The notes: generated from the letters alone by a model not told the origin. DNA of 64,000 nucleotides from DATLGD01 sp035540755 (GCA_035540755.1 DATLGD010000223.1:7756-71755); one strand, 5' to 3'. Positions 38,312 through 48,393 are shown, numbered from the stretch's first letter. A program made the numbers and translations.

Positions 38312-38824
38312 TCACAGGCCGGCCTGACGGGCCTCGCCGAGGGCGGCGAGCCGGTCGCGCAGGCGAGTGGCCTCGTCCGCCCGGAGGCCAGGCACGTAGG
38401 CGTCGGTCGCGGCGGCGGCGGTGTGCAGGGTGACCGTCGCCAGCCCGTAGCGCCGGGCGAGGGGTCCGGCGACGACGTCGACGTACTGCATCCGGCCGTA
38501 GGGCACGACCGAGAGCCGGCGCACGAGCACCCCGCGCCGCACCAGCAGGTCGTCCTCGCGCTCGTAGTAGCCCCAGGCGCGGGTGCGCCGCTCGACTGCG
38601 AGCAGGAGCATGCCGAGCAGGCCCAGGCCGACGGCCAGCACCGCGAGCGCCGTCGTCGGGTCGCTGAGGGCAGCCGCGACCGCGGTCGCGGTGAGCACCA
38701 GAGCGCCGACGAGGACGAGCGTGACCGTGCGGCGCAGCCGCAGCAGCGCAGGGTCGGGACGCAGCCAGGCGTCCTCCGCCGGCTCGACGGGCGTCGGCTG
38801 CCCAGGCGGGTGCGGGTGCGCCAC
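38312..38824 (-). CDS. Bacterial PH-domain membrane protein (YdbS-like)
   Basis: A 170-residue single-unit bPH2 protein. Two adjacent hydrophobic segments (about residues 32-75) are followed by a PH domain containing REDDLLVRRGVLVRRLSVVP and GRMQYVDVVAGPLARRYGLA. GTG 38822-38824 is chosen; longer frames are shadows of the L,D-transpeptidase gene. It lies 75 bp upstream of the YdbT-like gene, the usual YdbS-YdbT order. Confidence 0.85.
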   Translation of the reverse strand: MAHPHPPGQPTPVEPAEDAWLRPDPALLRLRRTVTLVLVGALVLTATAVAAALSDPTTALAVLAVGLGLLGMLLLAVERRTRAWGYYEREDDLLVRRGVLVRRLSVVPYGRMQYVDVVAGPLARRYGLATVTLHTAAAATDAYVPGLRADEATRLRDRLAALGEARQAGL

Positions 38825-38832
38825 CGGCGGGC

Positions 38833-39954
38833 TCAGCCGCCGTCGGCGGCGTCGGCCACCGCCGCCTGGGGAGCCGCGGCCGCCGATGCCGTCGGCAGGC
38901 GCGGCGGACCGCCGGACACGACGAACACGGCGGTGCCGGTGGGAACCATGTCGTAGAGCGCCTCGACGTCGGGCATCCGCATGCGCACGCAGCCCTTGCT
39001 CACCGAGAAGCCGATGCTGGCGGGCGCCGGGGTGCCGTGGATGCGGATGTTCGGCATGCCCAGGTTGAGCGCGCGGGTGCCGAGCGGGTTGCCCGGCCCG
39101 GGACCGATCCGCGCCGGCATGCTCTTGGCCCAGTCGCTGCCCGGGTTCACCCAGGTCGGCAGGTGGCGCTTGAGCGTGACGCTGGTGCGGCCGAGCGGCG
39201 TGCTGTGCCCGGGCGCACCGGTGGCGACGTCGAAGGTGCGCACCAGGCGCTTGCCCTTGTAGACCTCGAGGACGTTGCGGCCGGTGCGGACCACGAGCAC
39301 GGTGTCGAAGGCCTCTTCGGTCACCTGTGGCTCGACCGGGATCAGCGGCACCTCGCGGCCGGTGCCGTCCTCGAGCCCGGCCAGAAGGGCCTCGACCACC
39401 GCGGCCCGGTCGACGGCCTGTCCCGCCGTGCTGGGCGTCCACGTCGGGGAGCCGCCCGCGAGCGCGACGGCGGCGTCGACCGCCGGCCGGTCCAGGTCTG
39501 CCGCGAGCTGCTCGGCGAGCGCCTCGACCGGCTCGCGGGACGGCTCGGTGACGTCGACGTCCAGCTCGAGGACGGTGGCCTCGCCCGTGACGCGCTGCCA
39601 GGCCCGGCTCGTCCAGGAGCCCTCGGCGCTGCGGCGCAGGGCGGCGTCGACGACCGCCTCGGTGTCGTCGACGACGCCGAGCTCGCGCGGCGTCACCTGC
39701 ACGGTCCGGTCGGCGACGGTGACTGATGAGGGGCGGTCGACATCGCGCTGGACGACGGCGCGCACGGCGTCGACCGCCGCGCCGCGGGTCAGCCCGCCGA
39801 CCTCGACCCCGGCGATCGACGTGCCCGCCGGCAGCCGGTCGCGCAGGGCGACGTCCTGGCGGTAGGCGGCGTAGCCCACGCCGGGCACGGCCAGCAGCGA
39901 CAGGGCGGTGCTGACGGCGAGGCCGACGGCGAGCGGACGGGGGACACGAGGCAC
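38833..39954 (-). CDS. L,D-transpeptidase (YkuD) with N-terminal substrate-like domains
   Basis: A 373-residue cell-wall enzyme that makes 3-3 crosslinks in peptidoglycan. A basic start and hydrophobic signal-anchor (residues ~5-27) lead to two PG-binding-4-like repeats (DRPSSVTVADRTVQV and later TWTPSTAGQAVD), then the YkuD domain with the HGT and SKGCVRM catalytic Cys motif near residue 335. GTG 39952-39954 gives a clean signal; GTG 39993 is an alternative. It is exported across the membrane. A leaderless-type divergent gene lies upstream. Confidence 0.88.
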   Translation of the reverse strand: MPRVPRPLAVGLAVSTALSLLAVPGVGYAAYRQDVALRDRLPAGTSIAGVEVGGLTRGAAVDAVRAVVQRDVDRPSSVTVADRTVQVTPRELGVVDDTEAVVDAALRRSAEGSWTSRAWQRVTGEATVLELDVDVTEPSREPVEALAEQLAADLDRPAVDAAVALAGGSPTWTPSTAGQAVDRAAVVEALLAGLEDGTGREVPLIPVEPQVTEEAFDTVLVVRTGRNVLEVYKGKRLVRTFDVATGAPGHSTPLGRTSVTLKRHLPTWVNPGSDWAKSMPARIGPGPGNPLGTRALNLGMPNIRIHGTPAPASIGFSVSKGCVRMRMPDVEALYDMVPTGTAVFVVSGGPPRLPTASAAAAPQAAVADAADGG

Positions 39955-40047
39955 GGGCGCGGCTCCGGAGCTGCGGGACGGGACGTCCAGCACAGGTCCG
40001 GACGGGCACCCCCTGACGCTCGGGCGGTCGCGGGGCCGTGCGCAGAC

Positions 40048-40053
40048 TACCGT
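40048..40053 (+). promoter_or_regulatory. Leaderless -10 element
   Basis: TACCGT ends 7 nt before GTG 40061 with no Shine-Dalgarno in the gap. Confidence 0.5.
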
Positions 40054-40060
40054 CGCAGGT

Positions 40061-40465
40061 GTGCAGGACGCCCCTTCCGACCCGGTTCCGACCGCCTGGT
40101 GGCGGGACCGGACCCGGCGCAACCGGGTGGCGCTGGTGGCCTTCGCCTCGATCGCGCTGCTCGGCATCCTCTACCCGGCGGTGACCAACCGGCTGCTGGG
40201 CGGTGACCGCCGCGTCCTCGTCGTGACGATGGAGCAGGACGCCGGGCAGTCCGACCGCGAGGCGCTCAAGGTCCGGTGCGGCGGGCTGCCGAGCGTCACG
40301 GTGGTGCCCGACCGCGGCAACCCGGATCCGCGCGTGCAGGGCCGCTTCCCCGTGCGCTTCGGCATCGCCGGTGCGTCCACGGCCGAGGAGGCCGCGCTCA
40401 CCGAGTGCGTGAACGGCGCTGCCGGCGTGCGCGGCTTCCTGGTGCAGCGCGGCGACACCGGGTAG
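40061..40465 (+). CDS. Hypothetical single-pass membrane protein
   Basis: A 134-residue protein with a short cytoplasmic segment, one hydrophobic helix at about residues 25-45 (VALVAFASIALLGILYPAV) and an external domain with two Cys (VRCGGLPSV and LTECVNGA) that could form a disulfide. I do not recognise a family. It is divergent from the L,D-transpeptidase and ends 10 bp from the convergent fdhD. Confidence 0.65.
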   Translation: MQDAPSDPVPTAWWRDRTRRNRVALVAFASIALLGILYPAVTNRLLGGDRRVLVVTMEQDAGQSDREALKVRCGGLPSVTVVPDRGNPDPRVQGRFPVRFGIAGASTAEEAALTECVNGAAGVRGFLVQRGDTG

Positions 40466-40475
40466 CGCAGGCAGG

Positions 40476-41300
40476 TCACGGCCGCAGGCGGTCGGCCCTG
40501 GTGTAGACGTTCATCGACGCCCCGCGCAGGAAGCCGATCAGGGTCATCCCGGCCTCGTCGGCCAGGTCGACGGCCAGCGAGCTCGGCGCGCTGACGGCCG
40601 CGAGCACCGGGATGCCGGCCATCCACGCCTTCTGCGCCAGCTCGAACGAGGCGCGGCCGCTGACCAGCAGCACCGTCTCCCGCAGCGGCAGGAGGCCCTC
40701 CCGCAGGGCCCACCCGACGACCTTGTCGACGGCGTTGTGCCGGCCGACGTCCTCGCGCAGGCACAGCAGCTCGCCGTTCGGGTCGAACAGGCCGGCGCCG
40801 TGCAGGCCGCCGGTGCGGTCGAAGACCCGTTGCGCCTCGCGCAGCCGGTCCGGCAGTGCGGCCAGCACCGCGCGGTCGACCGTGACGGGGTCGTCGGCCA
40901 CCGGCCACCGGGCGGTCGTGCGCACGGCGTCCAGGCTCGCCTTGCCGCACACGCCGCAGCTGGAGGTCGTGTAGAACGCCCGCTCGACCGAGGGGTCCGG
41001 AGCCGGCACCTCCGGCGCGAGCGCGACGTCGAGGACGTTGTAGGTGTTGGCGCCGTCCGAGGTGGCTCCCGCGCAGTAGCGCTGCGCCGCGACGTGCTCC
41101 GCGGCGCTCACCACCCCCTCGCTGACGAGGAAGCCCGCCGCGAGGTCCATGTCGCTGCCCGGGGTGCGCATGGTCACCGCCAGCGGCCGGCCGCCGACCC
41201 GGATCTCCAGCGGTTCCTCGACGACGAGGGTGTCGGGACGCTCGACGTCGATGTCGCCGCCCAGGCGCAGCACGCGGCGTCGCGTCGTCGTCCGTCCCAC
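40476..41300 (-). CDS. fdhD: Formate dehydrogenase accessory sulfurtransferase FdhD
   Basis: A 274-residue FdhD protein, which sulfurates the molybdenum cofactor of formate dehydrogenases using sulfur from a desulfurase. The conserved CxxC in [14 protein letters not shown] is at about residue 115 and the cofactor-binding [15 protein letters not shown] is intact. The start is GTG 41298-41300. It is divergent from fdhA, 109 bp apart, which fits a shared regulatory region. Confidence 0.93.
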   Translation of the reverse strand: MGRTTTRRRVLRLGGDIDVERPDTLVVEEPLEIRVGGRPLAVTMRTPGSDMDLAAGFLVSEGVVSAAEHVAAQRYCAGATSDGANTYNVLDVALAPEVPAPDPSVERAFYTTSSCGVCGKASLDAVRTTARWPVADDPVTVDRAVLAALPDRLREAQRVFDRTGGLHGAGLFDPNGELLCLREDVGRHNAVDKVVGWALREGLLPLRETVLLVSGRASFELAQKAWMAGIPVLAAVSAPSSLAVDLADEAGMTLIGFLRGASMNVYTRADRLRP

Positions 41301-41409
41301 GGGCAGAGCGTTGCACTTCGGGTCGGCGCACGGCGGGTCGGGTGGTGCGCGTGACGAGGGGTGGGGGAGGGTAGGGCCGCGGCACGCCGGCACGGGACGA
41401 GGAGCGCGC

Positions 41410-44400
41410 ATGGGTCTGAAGGACACCTTCCTGGGGTGGCCCGTCCTGCGGCAGCTCACCGGCGACGACCCGCTCGGCCGCGGCACTGCCGTGCAGTCCG
41501 CGCGCTCGGCGTCGCTGCAGCCGCGCACCGCGACCGCCGACCGGGTGGTGCGGAGCGTGTGCCCGTACTGCGCCGTCGGCTGCGGGCAGAAGGTGTTCGT
41601 CAAGGACGAGAAGGTCGTGCAGATCGAGGGCGACCCCGACTCCCCGGTCTCCCGCGGCCGGCTGTGCCCCAAGGGCGCGGCCAGCGAGCAGTTCGTCAAC
41701 GGCGCCAAGCGCGTGACGACCGTGCGCTACCGGCGTCCCGGCGGCACCGACTGGGAGGACCTCGACCTCGACACGGCGATGGAGATGATCGCCGACCGCG
41801 TCGTCGAGACCCGCGCCCGCACCTGGCAGGACGTCGACGACCAGGGCCGCAAGGTCCGCCGCACCCTCGGGTTCGCCTCGCTCGGCGGGGCGACGCTGGA
41901 CAACGAGGAGAACTACCTCATCAAGAAGCTGTTCACGGCGATGGGGGCGATCCAGGTCGAGAACCAGGCCCGGATATGACACAGCGCCACCGTCCCCAGT
42001 CTGGGGGCCTCCTTCGGTCGTGGCGGCGCCACGAACTTCCTGCAGGACCTGCAGCACAGCGACTGCATCGTCATCCAGGGCTCGAACATGGCCGAGTGCC
42101 ACCCGGTCGGCTTCCAGTGGGTGCTCGAGGCCAAGGCGCGCGGTGCGAAGGTCATCCACATCGACCCGCGCTTCACCCGCACGTCGGCGCTGGCTGACAG
42201 CCACGTCCCGCTGCGCGCCGGCAGCGACATCGCCTTCCTCGGCGGCGTCATCAACCACATCCTGTCGACGGAGTCGTACTTCCGCGAGTACGTCGTGGCG
42301 TACACCAACGCGGCGACGATCGTCGGCGAGGACTTCCAGGACACCGAGGACCTCGACGGGCTGTTCTCCGGCTACGACCCCGAGACCGCCACGTACGACA
42401 CCGAGAGCTGGGGCTACCAGCACTCGCCGGGCGGTCCGGCCGACGCGCAGGAGAACGACGACGAGAGCGCCCTGTCCGAGCGGAAGCGCGCGGCGGGTCA
42501 CGAGCTCGGCGGCCACGGCGCGACGCTCGAGGGCTACGACGTCGAGCGCGACGAGACGCTCCAGCACCCGCGCTGCGTCTTCCAGGTGCTCAAGCGGCAC
42601 TACGCCCGCTACACCCCGGAGGTCGTGGAGGAGGTCTGCGGCGTGCCGCAGCACCTGTTCCGCGAGGTGTGCGAGGCGGTCGTGGCCAACAGCGGCCGCG
42701 AGCGCACGACGGCGTGGGTCTACTCGGTCGGCTGGACCCACCACTCCACCGGTGTGCAGTACATCCGCGGGTCGGCGATTATCCAGCTGCTGCTCGGCAA
42801 CATGGGCCGTCCAGGCGGCGGCATCCTGGCGCTGCGCGGGCACGCGAGCATCCAGGGCTCGACCGACATCCCGACCCTCTACAACATCTTGCCGGGCTAC
42901 CTGCCGATGCCCAAAGCGGGGGAGCACGACGACTTCGGGGACTACCTCGAGGCGATCCACGAGCCGGGGCAGAAGGGCTTCTGGGCCAACGCCGACGCCT
43001 ACGTCGTCAGCCTGCTCAAGGCCTACTGGGGAGAGGCGGCGACACCGGACAACGGCTTCTGCTTCGACTACCTGCCGAGGCTGACCGGCGACCACGGCAC
43101 CTACCGCACCGTGATGGACATGGTCGACGGCAAGGTCGAGGGCTACTTCCTCGTCGGGCAGAACCCGGCCGTCGGCTCCGCGCACGGGAAGCTGCAGCGG
43201 CTCGGCATGGCGAACCTGAAGTGGCTCGTCGTGCGCGACGTGAACATGATCGAGTCGGCGACGTTCTGGAAGGACGGGCCGGAGATCGCGACCGGCGAGC
43301 TGCGCACCGAGGACATCGACACCGAGGTGTTCTTCCTCCCGGCCGCCACGCACGTGGAGAAGGCCGGCACGTTCACGCAGACGCAGCGGATGCTGCAGTG
43401 GCGGCACAAGGCGATCGACCCACCGGGTGACTGCCGGCCCGAGCTGGACTTCTACTACAAGCTCGGCGTCCTGGTGCGCGAGCGGCTCGCCGGGTCGACG
43501 CTCGAGCGCGACCGGCCGGTGCTCGACCTCGCCTGGGACTACCCGGTCGACGAGCACGGCGAGCCCGACGCCGAGTCGGTGCTGGCCGAGATCAACGGCC
43601 GGTTCCTGACCGGACCCCGCGCGGGCCAGCCGCTCGACGGCTTTACCGACATGCGCGCCGACGGCTCCACCGACGGCGGCTGCTGGATCTACAGCGGCGT
43701 CTACAAGGACGGCGTCAACCAGTCGGCGCGACGCAAGCCGCACACCGAGCAGGACTGGGTCGCGAACGAGTGGGGTTGGGCCTGGCCGATGGACCGGCGC
43801 ACCCTCTACAACCGCGCCTCGGCAGACCCGGACGGCAGGCCGTGGAGCGAGCGCAAGGCCTACGTCTGGTGGGACGAGGAGCAGCAGCGCTGGACCGGGC
43901 ACGACGTGCCGGACTTCATCGCCGACCGGCCGCCGTCCTACCGGCCGGGGGAGGGGGCAACCGGCGTCGACGCACTGGCCGGTGACGACCCGTTCGTCAT
44001 GCAGGGCGACGGCAAGGGCTGGCTGTTCGCCTCGACGGGTCTGCTCGACGGGCCGCTGCCGGCCCACTACGAGCCGCACGAGTCGCCGGTCGTCAACCCG
44101 CTGTACGCCCAGCAGGGGAACCCCACGCGGCAGGTGTTCCGGCGCGAGGACAACCCGTCGAACCCCTCGGCCACCGAGCGGGGCGGCGACGTCTTCCCGT
44201 ACGTCTTCACCACCTACCGGCTCACCGAGCACCACACCGCCGGCGGCATGAGCCGGTGGGTGCCGTACCTGTCCGAGCTGCAGCCGGAGTTCTTCTGCGA
44301 GGTCTCGCCGGAGCTCGCCCGCGAACGCGGTCTCGAGCACCTCGGCTGGGCGACCATCACGACCGCGCGCACCGCCATCGAGGCGCGGGTGCTGGTCACC

Positions 44401-44712
44401 GACCGCATGGTGCCGCTGCACGTCGGCGGCAAGGTGATCCACCAGATCGGGTTGCCGTACCACTGGGGTGTCGGGGACGACGCCGTCGTCAGTGGCGACT
44501 CGGCGAACGACCTGTTCGGCCTGGCGCTCGACCCGAACGTGCACATCCAGGAGAGCAAGGTGGCCAGCTGCGACATCACGCCGGGACGCCGGCCGACCGG
44601 CCCCGCTCTGCTCCGGCATGTCGAGCGGTACCGCGACCGCGCCGGCATCACGACGGCCACCGGCAACTTCCGCAGCGACGCCGAGCCCCGACCCGCAGGA
44701 GAAGCCCGATGA
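41410..44712 (+). CDS. fdhA: Selenocysteine-containing formate dehydrogenase, large subunit
   Basis: A 1100-residue Mo/W-bis-MGD enzyme oxidising formate to CO2. The N-terminal [4Fe-4S] motif is [14 protein letters not shown] with the last Cys in GRLCPKG. At residue 190 an in-frame TGA (41977-41979) sits in ENQARI-U-HS, precisely the Sec position of FdnG/FdoG-type enzymes, and coding resumes with [19 protein letters not shown]-like hairpin follows 12 nt later. The ORF is otherwise unbroken to the TGA at 44710-44712. There is no twin-arginine signal, so the active site probably faces the cytoplasm. ATG 41410 has GAGGAG upstream. Without Sec decoding the gene yields a 189-residue fragment. Confidence 0.96.
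41992..42008 (+). promoter_or_regulatory. Bacterial SECIS-like element
   Basis: A 6-bp stem with apical loop AGTCU(T) follows the Sec UGA: GTCCCC pairs with GGGGGC around loop AGTCT at 41998-42002, placing a G-U in the loop about 20 nt after the UGA. Bacterial SECIS hairpins carry a GU in the loop at about this distance and are bound by the SelB C-terminus. The pairing includes one U-G wobble. Confidence 0.7.
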
Positions 44713-45734
44713 GCAGCAGCAACAGCCTGTTCGGGCCCCTCGACCCGGCGCCCGACGCGGGCTGGACCGAGGCGCCGCCGCGCAAGGGGTTCTTCACCGA
44801 CACCTCCATCTGCATCGGCTGCAAGGCCTGCGAGGTGGCGTGCAAGGAGTGGAACGCCGTCCCGGACGACGGCATGCAGCTGCTCGGCTCCTCCTACGAC
44901 AACACCGGTGCCCTCGGCGCGAGCACCTGGCGGCACGTCGCCTTCATCGAGCAGCCGAAGCCGCTCGGGGCGCAGGAGCCGGGCATGGCCGGCACCGCCG
45001 CCGGCCCGCCCGCGACCGACGTGCTGAACCGGACCGCGGAGAGCGCGCTGGCCGGCGACCGGAGCAAGCTCGGCACCGACAGCACGGCCGTCGACCTCGG
45101 CATGCCGGGCACGCAGCTGCCCGGCGAGGCCGATGGCGCGCAGCGCAGCGAGTTCCGCTGGCTGATGGCCTCCGACGTCTGCAAGCACTGCACGCACGCA
45201 GGCTGCCTGGACGTCTGCCCGACGGGGGCGCTGTTCCGCACCGAGTTCGGCACGGTCGTGGTGCAGGACGACATCTGCAACGGCTGCGGCTACTGCGTGG
45301 CCGCATGCCCCTTCGGCGTCATCGACCGGCGGGTGGGGGACAAGGGCGTCACCAAGAACGCCGGCATCGCGCAGAAGTGCACGCTCTGCTACGACCGGCT
45401 CGGCGACGGGCTGCAGCCGGCCTGCTCGAAAGCATGCCCGACCACCAGCATCCAGTTCGGCGACCTCGACGAGCTTCAGGAGCGCGCGCAGAGGCGGGTC
45501 GAGCAGCTGCACGAGGCAGGCGTCACGTCGGCCCGGCTGTACGGCGAGGACGAGAACGACGGCGTCGGGGGCGTGGGGGCGTTCTTCCTGCTGCTCGACG
45601 AGCCGGAGGTCTACGGGCTGCCGCCGGACCCGGTCGTCACGACCAAGGACCTGCCGGCCATGTGGCGGCAGGCCGGGCTCGCCGCCCTGACGATGCTCGC
45701 CGGCGCCGTCGCGGTGTTCGGGGTGCGCCGGTGA
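44709..45734 (+). CDS. fdhB: Formate dehydrogenase Fe-S subunit
   Basis: A 341-residue electron-transfer subunit with four [4Fe-4S] Cys sets: CIGCKACEVAC (~32), CKHCTHAGCLDVC (~158), CNGCGYCVAAC (~192) and CTLCYDRL followed by CSKAC. An insertion of ~70 Gly/Ala/Thr-rich residues lies between the first and second sets. A C-terminal hydrophobic helix (ALTMLAGAVAVFGV) anchors it in the membrane. It is coupled to fdhA by ATGA and passes electrons to the NrfD subunit. Confidence 0.93.
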   Translation: MSSSNSLFGPLDPAPDAGWTEAPPRKGFFTDTSICIGCKACEVACKEWNAVPDDGMQLLGSSYDNTGALGASTWRHVAFIEQPKPLGAQEPGMAGTAAGPPATDVLNRTAESALAGDRSKLGTDSTAVDLGMPGTQLPGEADGAQRSEFRWLMASDVCKHCTHAGCLDVCPTGALFRTEFGTVVVQDDICNGCGYCVAACPFGVIDRRVGDKGVTKNAGIAQKCTLCYDRLGDGLQPACSKACPTTSIQFGDLDELQERAQRRVEQLHEAGVTSARLYGEDENDGVGGVGAFFLLLDEPEVYGLPPDPVVTTKDLPAMWRQAGLAALTMLAGAVAVFGVRR

Positions 45735-46846
45735 CGGCGACCTCCCCGCGCGACCCGGTCGGCACGCCGAGCACCGGGCCGGAGGCTTCCGCGGTCCCCG
45801 GTTCCGCGGGTCGGCACAAGGACAAGGGCAAGGGCAAGGGCAGGGGTGGGCGCGGCGACAAGAACGCGGTCGTGCCGCCGGCGGAGTTCACCTCGTACTA
45901 CGGGCGCCCCGTCGTCAAGGCCTCGCCGTGGGAGCACGACATCCCCGCCTACCTGTTCCTGGGCGGCGTGGCCGCCGGCTCGTCACTGCTGGCCGCCGGG
46001 GCCGACCTGACCGGCCGACCGGCGCTGCGCCGGACCGGTCGGCTGGCGTCGCTGGTGGGTCTGACGCTGAGCATGCTGGCGCTGGTCAAGGACCTCGGTC
46101 GCCCCGAGCGCTTCCACCACATGCTGCGCGTGGTGAAGCCGACGTCGCCGATGTCGGTGGGCACCTGGCTGCTGACGCTCTACGGCCCGTTCGCCGGGCT
46201 CGCCGCCGCCGGGGAGCTGCGCGGGCTGCTGCCGAGGCGACTGCGCGACGGCGTGGCCGGCCGGCTGCTCGGCGCCTCTGCCCGCCCGGCGGGGCTGACA
46301 GCCGCCGTCGTCGCGCCCACGATCGCGTCCTACACCGCCGTGCTGCTGTCCGACACCGCCACGCCCACCTGGCACGACGCGCACCGGCACCTGCCGTTCG
46401 TGTTCGTCGGCTCGGCCGCGGCCGCCTCCGGCGGGCTCGGGATGATCGGTGCGCCGGTCCACGAGGCCGGGCCGGCCCGGCGCCTGGCCATCGGCGGTGC
46501 GCTGCTCGAGCTGGCCGTCGAGCGCAGGATGGAGCAGGCGATGGGGCTGACCGCCGAGCCGCTCCACCAGGGGCACGCAGGACAGCTCATGCGGGCCAGC
46601 AAGGTGCTCACCGCCGCCGGCGCGGCCGGGGCGCTGCTGCTCGGCGGACGCAGCCGCACCGCGGCCGCGGTGTCCGGCGCGGCGCTGATGGCCGGATCCG
46701 CCTGCCTGCGCTTCGGGTTCTTCGACGCGGGGCAGGACAGCGCCCGCGACCCCAAGTACACCGTCGTCCCGCAGCGCGAGCGCCTCGAGCGCGGCGAGGC
46801 GGTCCGGCACGGGGGTTCCCGCCCGTCCGCCGAACCCGAGAGGTAG
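45731..46846 (+). CDS. NrfD/PsrC-type membrane subunit of formate dehydrogenase
   Basis: A 371-residue quinone-interacting membrane subunit. A ~45-residue Lys/Gly-rich N-terminus (KDKGKGKGRGGRG) precedes eight or so hydrophobic segments, starting at AYLFLGGVAAGSSLLAAGAD, the NrfD signature. This replaces the cytochrome-b FdnI of enterobacteria. GTG 45731 overlaps the fdhB stop. The complex should reduce menaquinone with formate electrons. Confidence 0.9.
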   Translation: MTATSPRDPVGTPSTGPEASAVPGSAGRHKDKGKGKGRGGRGDKNAVVPPAEFTSYYGRPVVKASPWEHDIPAYLFLGGVAAGSSLLAAGADLTGRPALRRTGRLASLVGLTLSMLALVKDLGRPERFHHMLRVVKPTSPMSVGTWLLTLYGPFAGLAAAGELRGLLPRRLRDGVAGRLLGASARPAGLTAAVVAPTIASYTAVLLSDTATPTWHDAHRHLPFVFVGSAAAASGGLGMIGAPVHEAGPARRLAIGGALLELAVERRMEQAMGLTAEPLHQGHAGQLMRASKVLTAAGAAGALLLGGRSRTAAAVSGAALMAGSACLRFGFFDAGQDSARDPKYTVVPQRERLERGEAVRHGGSRPSAEPER

Positions 46847-46849
46847 CCG

Positions 46850-48274
46850 ATGTCCCTGGTCTCCTTCCTGGACCGTGAGCACTCCGTCGCTCCCGCCGGG
46901 TACAGCCGATGGCTGGTGCCGCCGGCGGCGCTGGCCATCCACCTGTCGATCGGCCAGGTCTACGCGCTGAGCGTCTTCAAGACCCCGCTGGTCGAGCGGT
47001 TCGAGACCAGCGAGACAGCGATCGCCATCGTGTTCTCGATCGCGATCGTGATGCTGGGGCTGTCCGCCGCCTTCGGCGGGACGTGGATGGAGCGCAACGG
47101 TCCGCGCAAGGCCATGGCCCTGTCGGCGGTCTGCTTCGTCACGGGGCTGCTGGTCGGCGGCCTCGGGATCGCCACCGGCCAGCTGTGGCTGCTCTACCTG
47201 GGTTACGGGGTCATCGGCGGCATCGGGCTCGGGTTGGGCTACATCTCGCCGGTCTCGACGCTCATCAAGTGGTTCCCCGACCGTCCCGGACTCGCGACCG
47301 GGCTGGCCATCATGGGCTTCGGCGGCGGCGCGTTCATCGCCTCCAACCTGTCGAACGAGCTGCTCGGCGCCTACACCTCGCTGCCGGCGGACGCCGTGCC
47401 GACCGACGCGGTGGCGCCGGCCTTCTTCACCCTGGCGCTGATCTACGCGCTGTTCATGACCTTCGGCGTGCTCACCGTGCGCGTCCCGCGCGACGGCTGG
47501 AAGCCCGAGGGGTACGAGCCCAAGGCCGACAGCGGCGGGCTGCGCACCACCGCGCACGTGGCCGCGAGCGAGTCCATCAAGACCCCGCAGTTCTGGCTGC
47601 TCTGGACGATCCTGTTCTGCAACGTCACCGCCGGCATCGGCATCATCGAGCAGGCCTCGCCGATGATCCGGGACTTCTTCCCGGACGACGTCAGCCCGGC
47701 CGCGGCGGCCGGCTTCGTCGGACTGCTGTCGCTGGCCAACATGGCCGGGCGCATCGTCTGGTCGTCGACGTCCGACGCCATCGGCCGCAAGCCGACCTAC
47801 ATGCTCTACACCGGCGTCGGAGCCGTCGCGTTCTTCTTCCTGGCCACGGCGGGCGACACCAGCGTCCTGCTGTTCGTGGTGCTGGCGGCGGTCATCCTGA
47901 GCTTCTACGGCGGTGGCTTCGCGACGATCCCCGCCTACCTCAAGGACCTGTTCGGCACCTTCCAGGTGGGTGCCATCCACGGCCGGCTGCTGACGGCCTG
48001 GTCCGCCGCCGGCGTCGCGGGTCCGCTCATCGTCAACGGCATCATCGAGCGCCAGCGCGACGCCGGGGTCGAGGGGGCGGCGACCTACCGGCCGGCGCTG
48101 CTGGTGATGGTCGGCCTGCTCAGCATCGGCTTCGTGGCGAACCTGCTCGTGCGCCGGGTGGCCGACAGGCACCACGCCAGCGCCGACGTCCTGGGCACCT
48201 ATCCGGGCGTCACCAGCCAGCAGACCACCGGATCCGCGAAGACGGCCCCGAGCGCCTCAGGAGGCACCCGATGA
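46850..48274 (+). CDS. OFA-family (oxalate/formate antiporter-like) MFS transporter
   Basis: A 474-residue, 12-helix MFS carrier. The N-terminal LSIGQVYALSVFKTPL, GGIGLGLGYISPVSTLIKWFP and AGFVGLLSLANMAGRIVWSSTSDAIGR are OFA signatures. It lies 3 bp after the NrfD gene, so it belongs to the fdh operon and may import formate or exchange it with oxalate. Substrate specificity is inferred from context. The C-terminus is a soluble Ser/Thr-rich tail. Confidence 0.9.
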   Translation: MSLVSFLDREHSVAPAGYSRWLVPPAALAIHLSIGQVYALSVFKTPLVERFETSETAIAIVFSIAIVMLGLSAAFGGTWMERNGPRKAMALSAVCFVTGLLVGGLGIATGQLWLLYLGYGVIGGIGLGLGYISPVSTLIKWFPDRPGLATGLAIMGFGGGAFIASNLSNELLGAYTSLPADAVPTDAVAPAFFTLALIYALFMTFGVLTVRVPRDGWKPEGYEPKADSGGLRTTAHVAASESIKTPQFWLLWTILFCNVTAGIGIIEQASPMIRDFFPDDVSPAAAAGFVGLLSLANMAGRIVWSSTSDAIGRKPTYMLYTGVGAVAFFFLATAGDTSVLLFVVLAAVILSFYGGGFATIPAYLKDLFGTFQVGAIHGRLLTAWSAAGVAGPLIVNGIIERQRDAGVEGAATYRPALLVMVGLLSIGFVANLLVRRVADRHHASADVLGTYPGVTSQQTTGSAKTAPSASGGTR

Positions 48275-48393
48275 GCGAGCAGTACAGCGGCGTCAAGGCG
48301 CGCCTGGTCGGAGCGTGGCTGTTCGTGGGCATCCCGCTCGCCTACGGCATCGTGCAGACCGTCCGCCGGGCCGCCGCCCTGTTCACCGGCTAG
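48271..48393 (+). CDS. Small single-helix protein linked to the OFA carrier
   Basis: A 40-residue protein with one hydrophobic helix (LVGAWLFVGIPLAYGIVQTV, residues 12-31). Its ATG overlaps the carrier stop as ATGA and GGAGGC lies just upstream. Small subunits encoded after MFS or other carriers are known, so it may help fold or regulate the carrier. It ends overlapping the convergent selD by 4 bp. Confidence 0.75.
   Translation: MSEQYSGVKARLVGAWLFVGIPLAYGIVQTVRRAAALFTG

Noticed and set aside
41149..42088. fdhA as a frameshifted or split pseudogene because of the TGA at 41977
   Set aside because: The TGA is at the known Sec site, the frame is continuous before and after, and tRNA-Sec, selA, selB and selD are all present.
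40171..44619. A ~1480-codon minus-strand ORF opposite fdhA
   Set aside because: It is an antisense shadow with no recognisable domains and covers a clearly coding plus strand.
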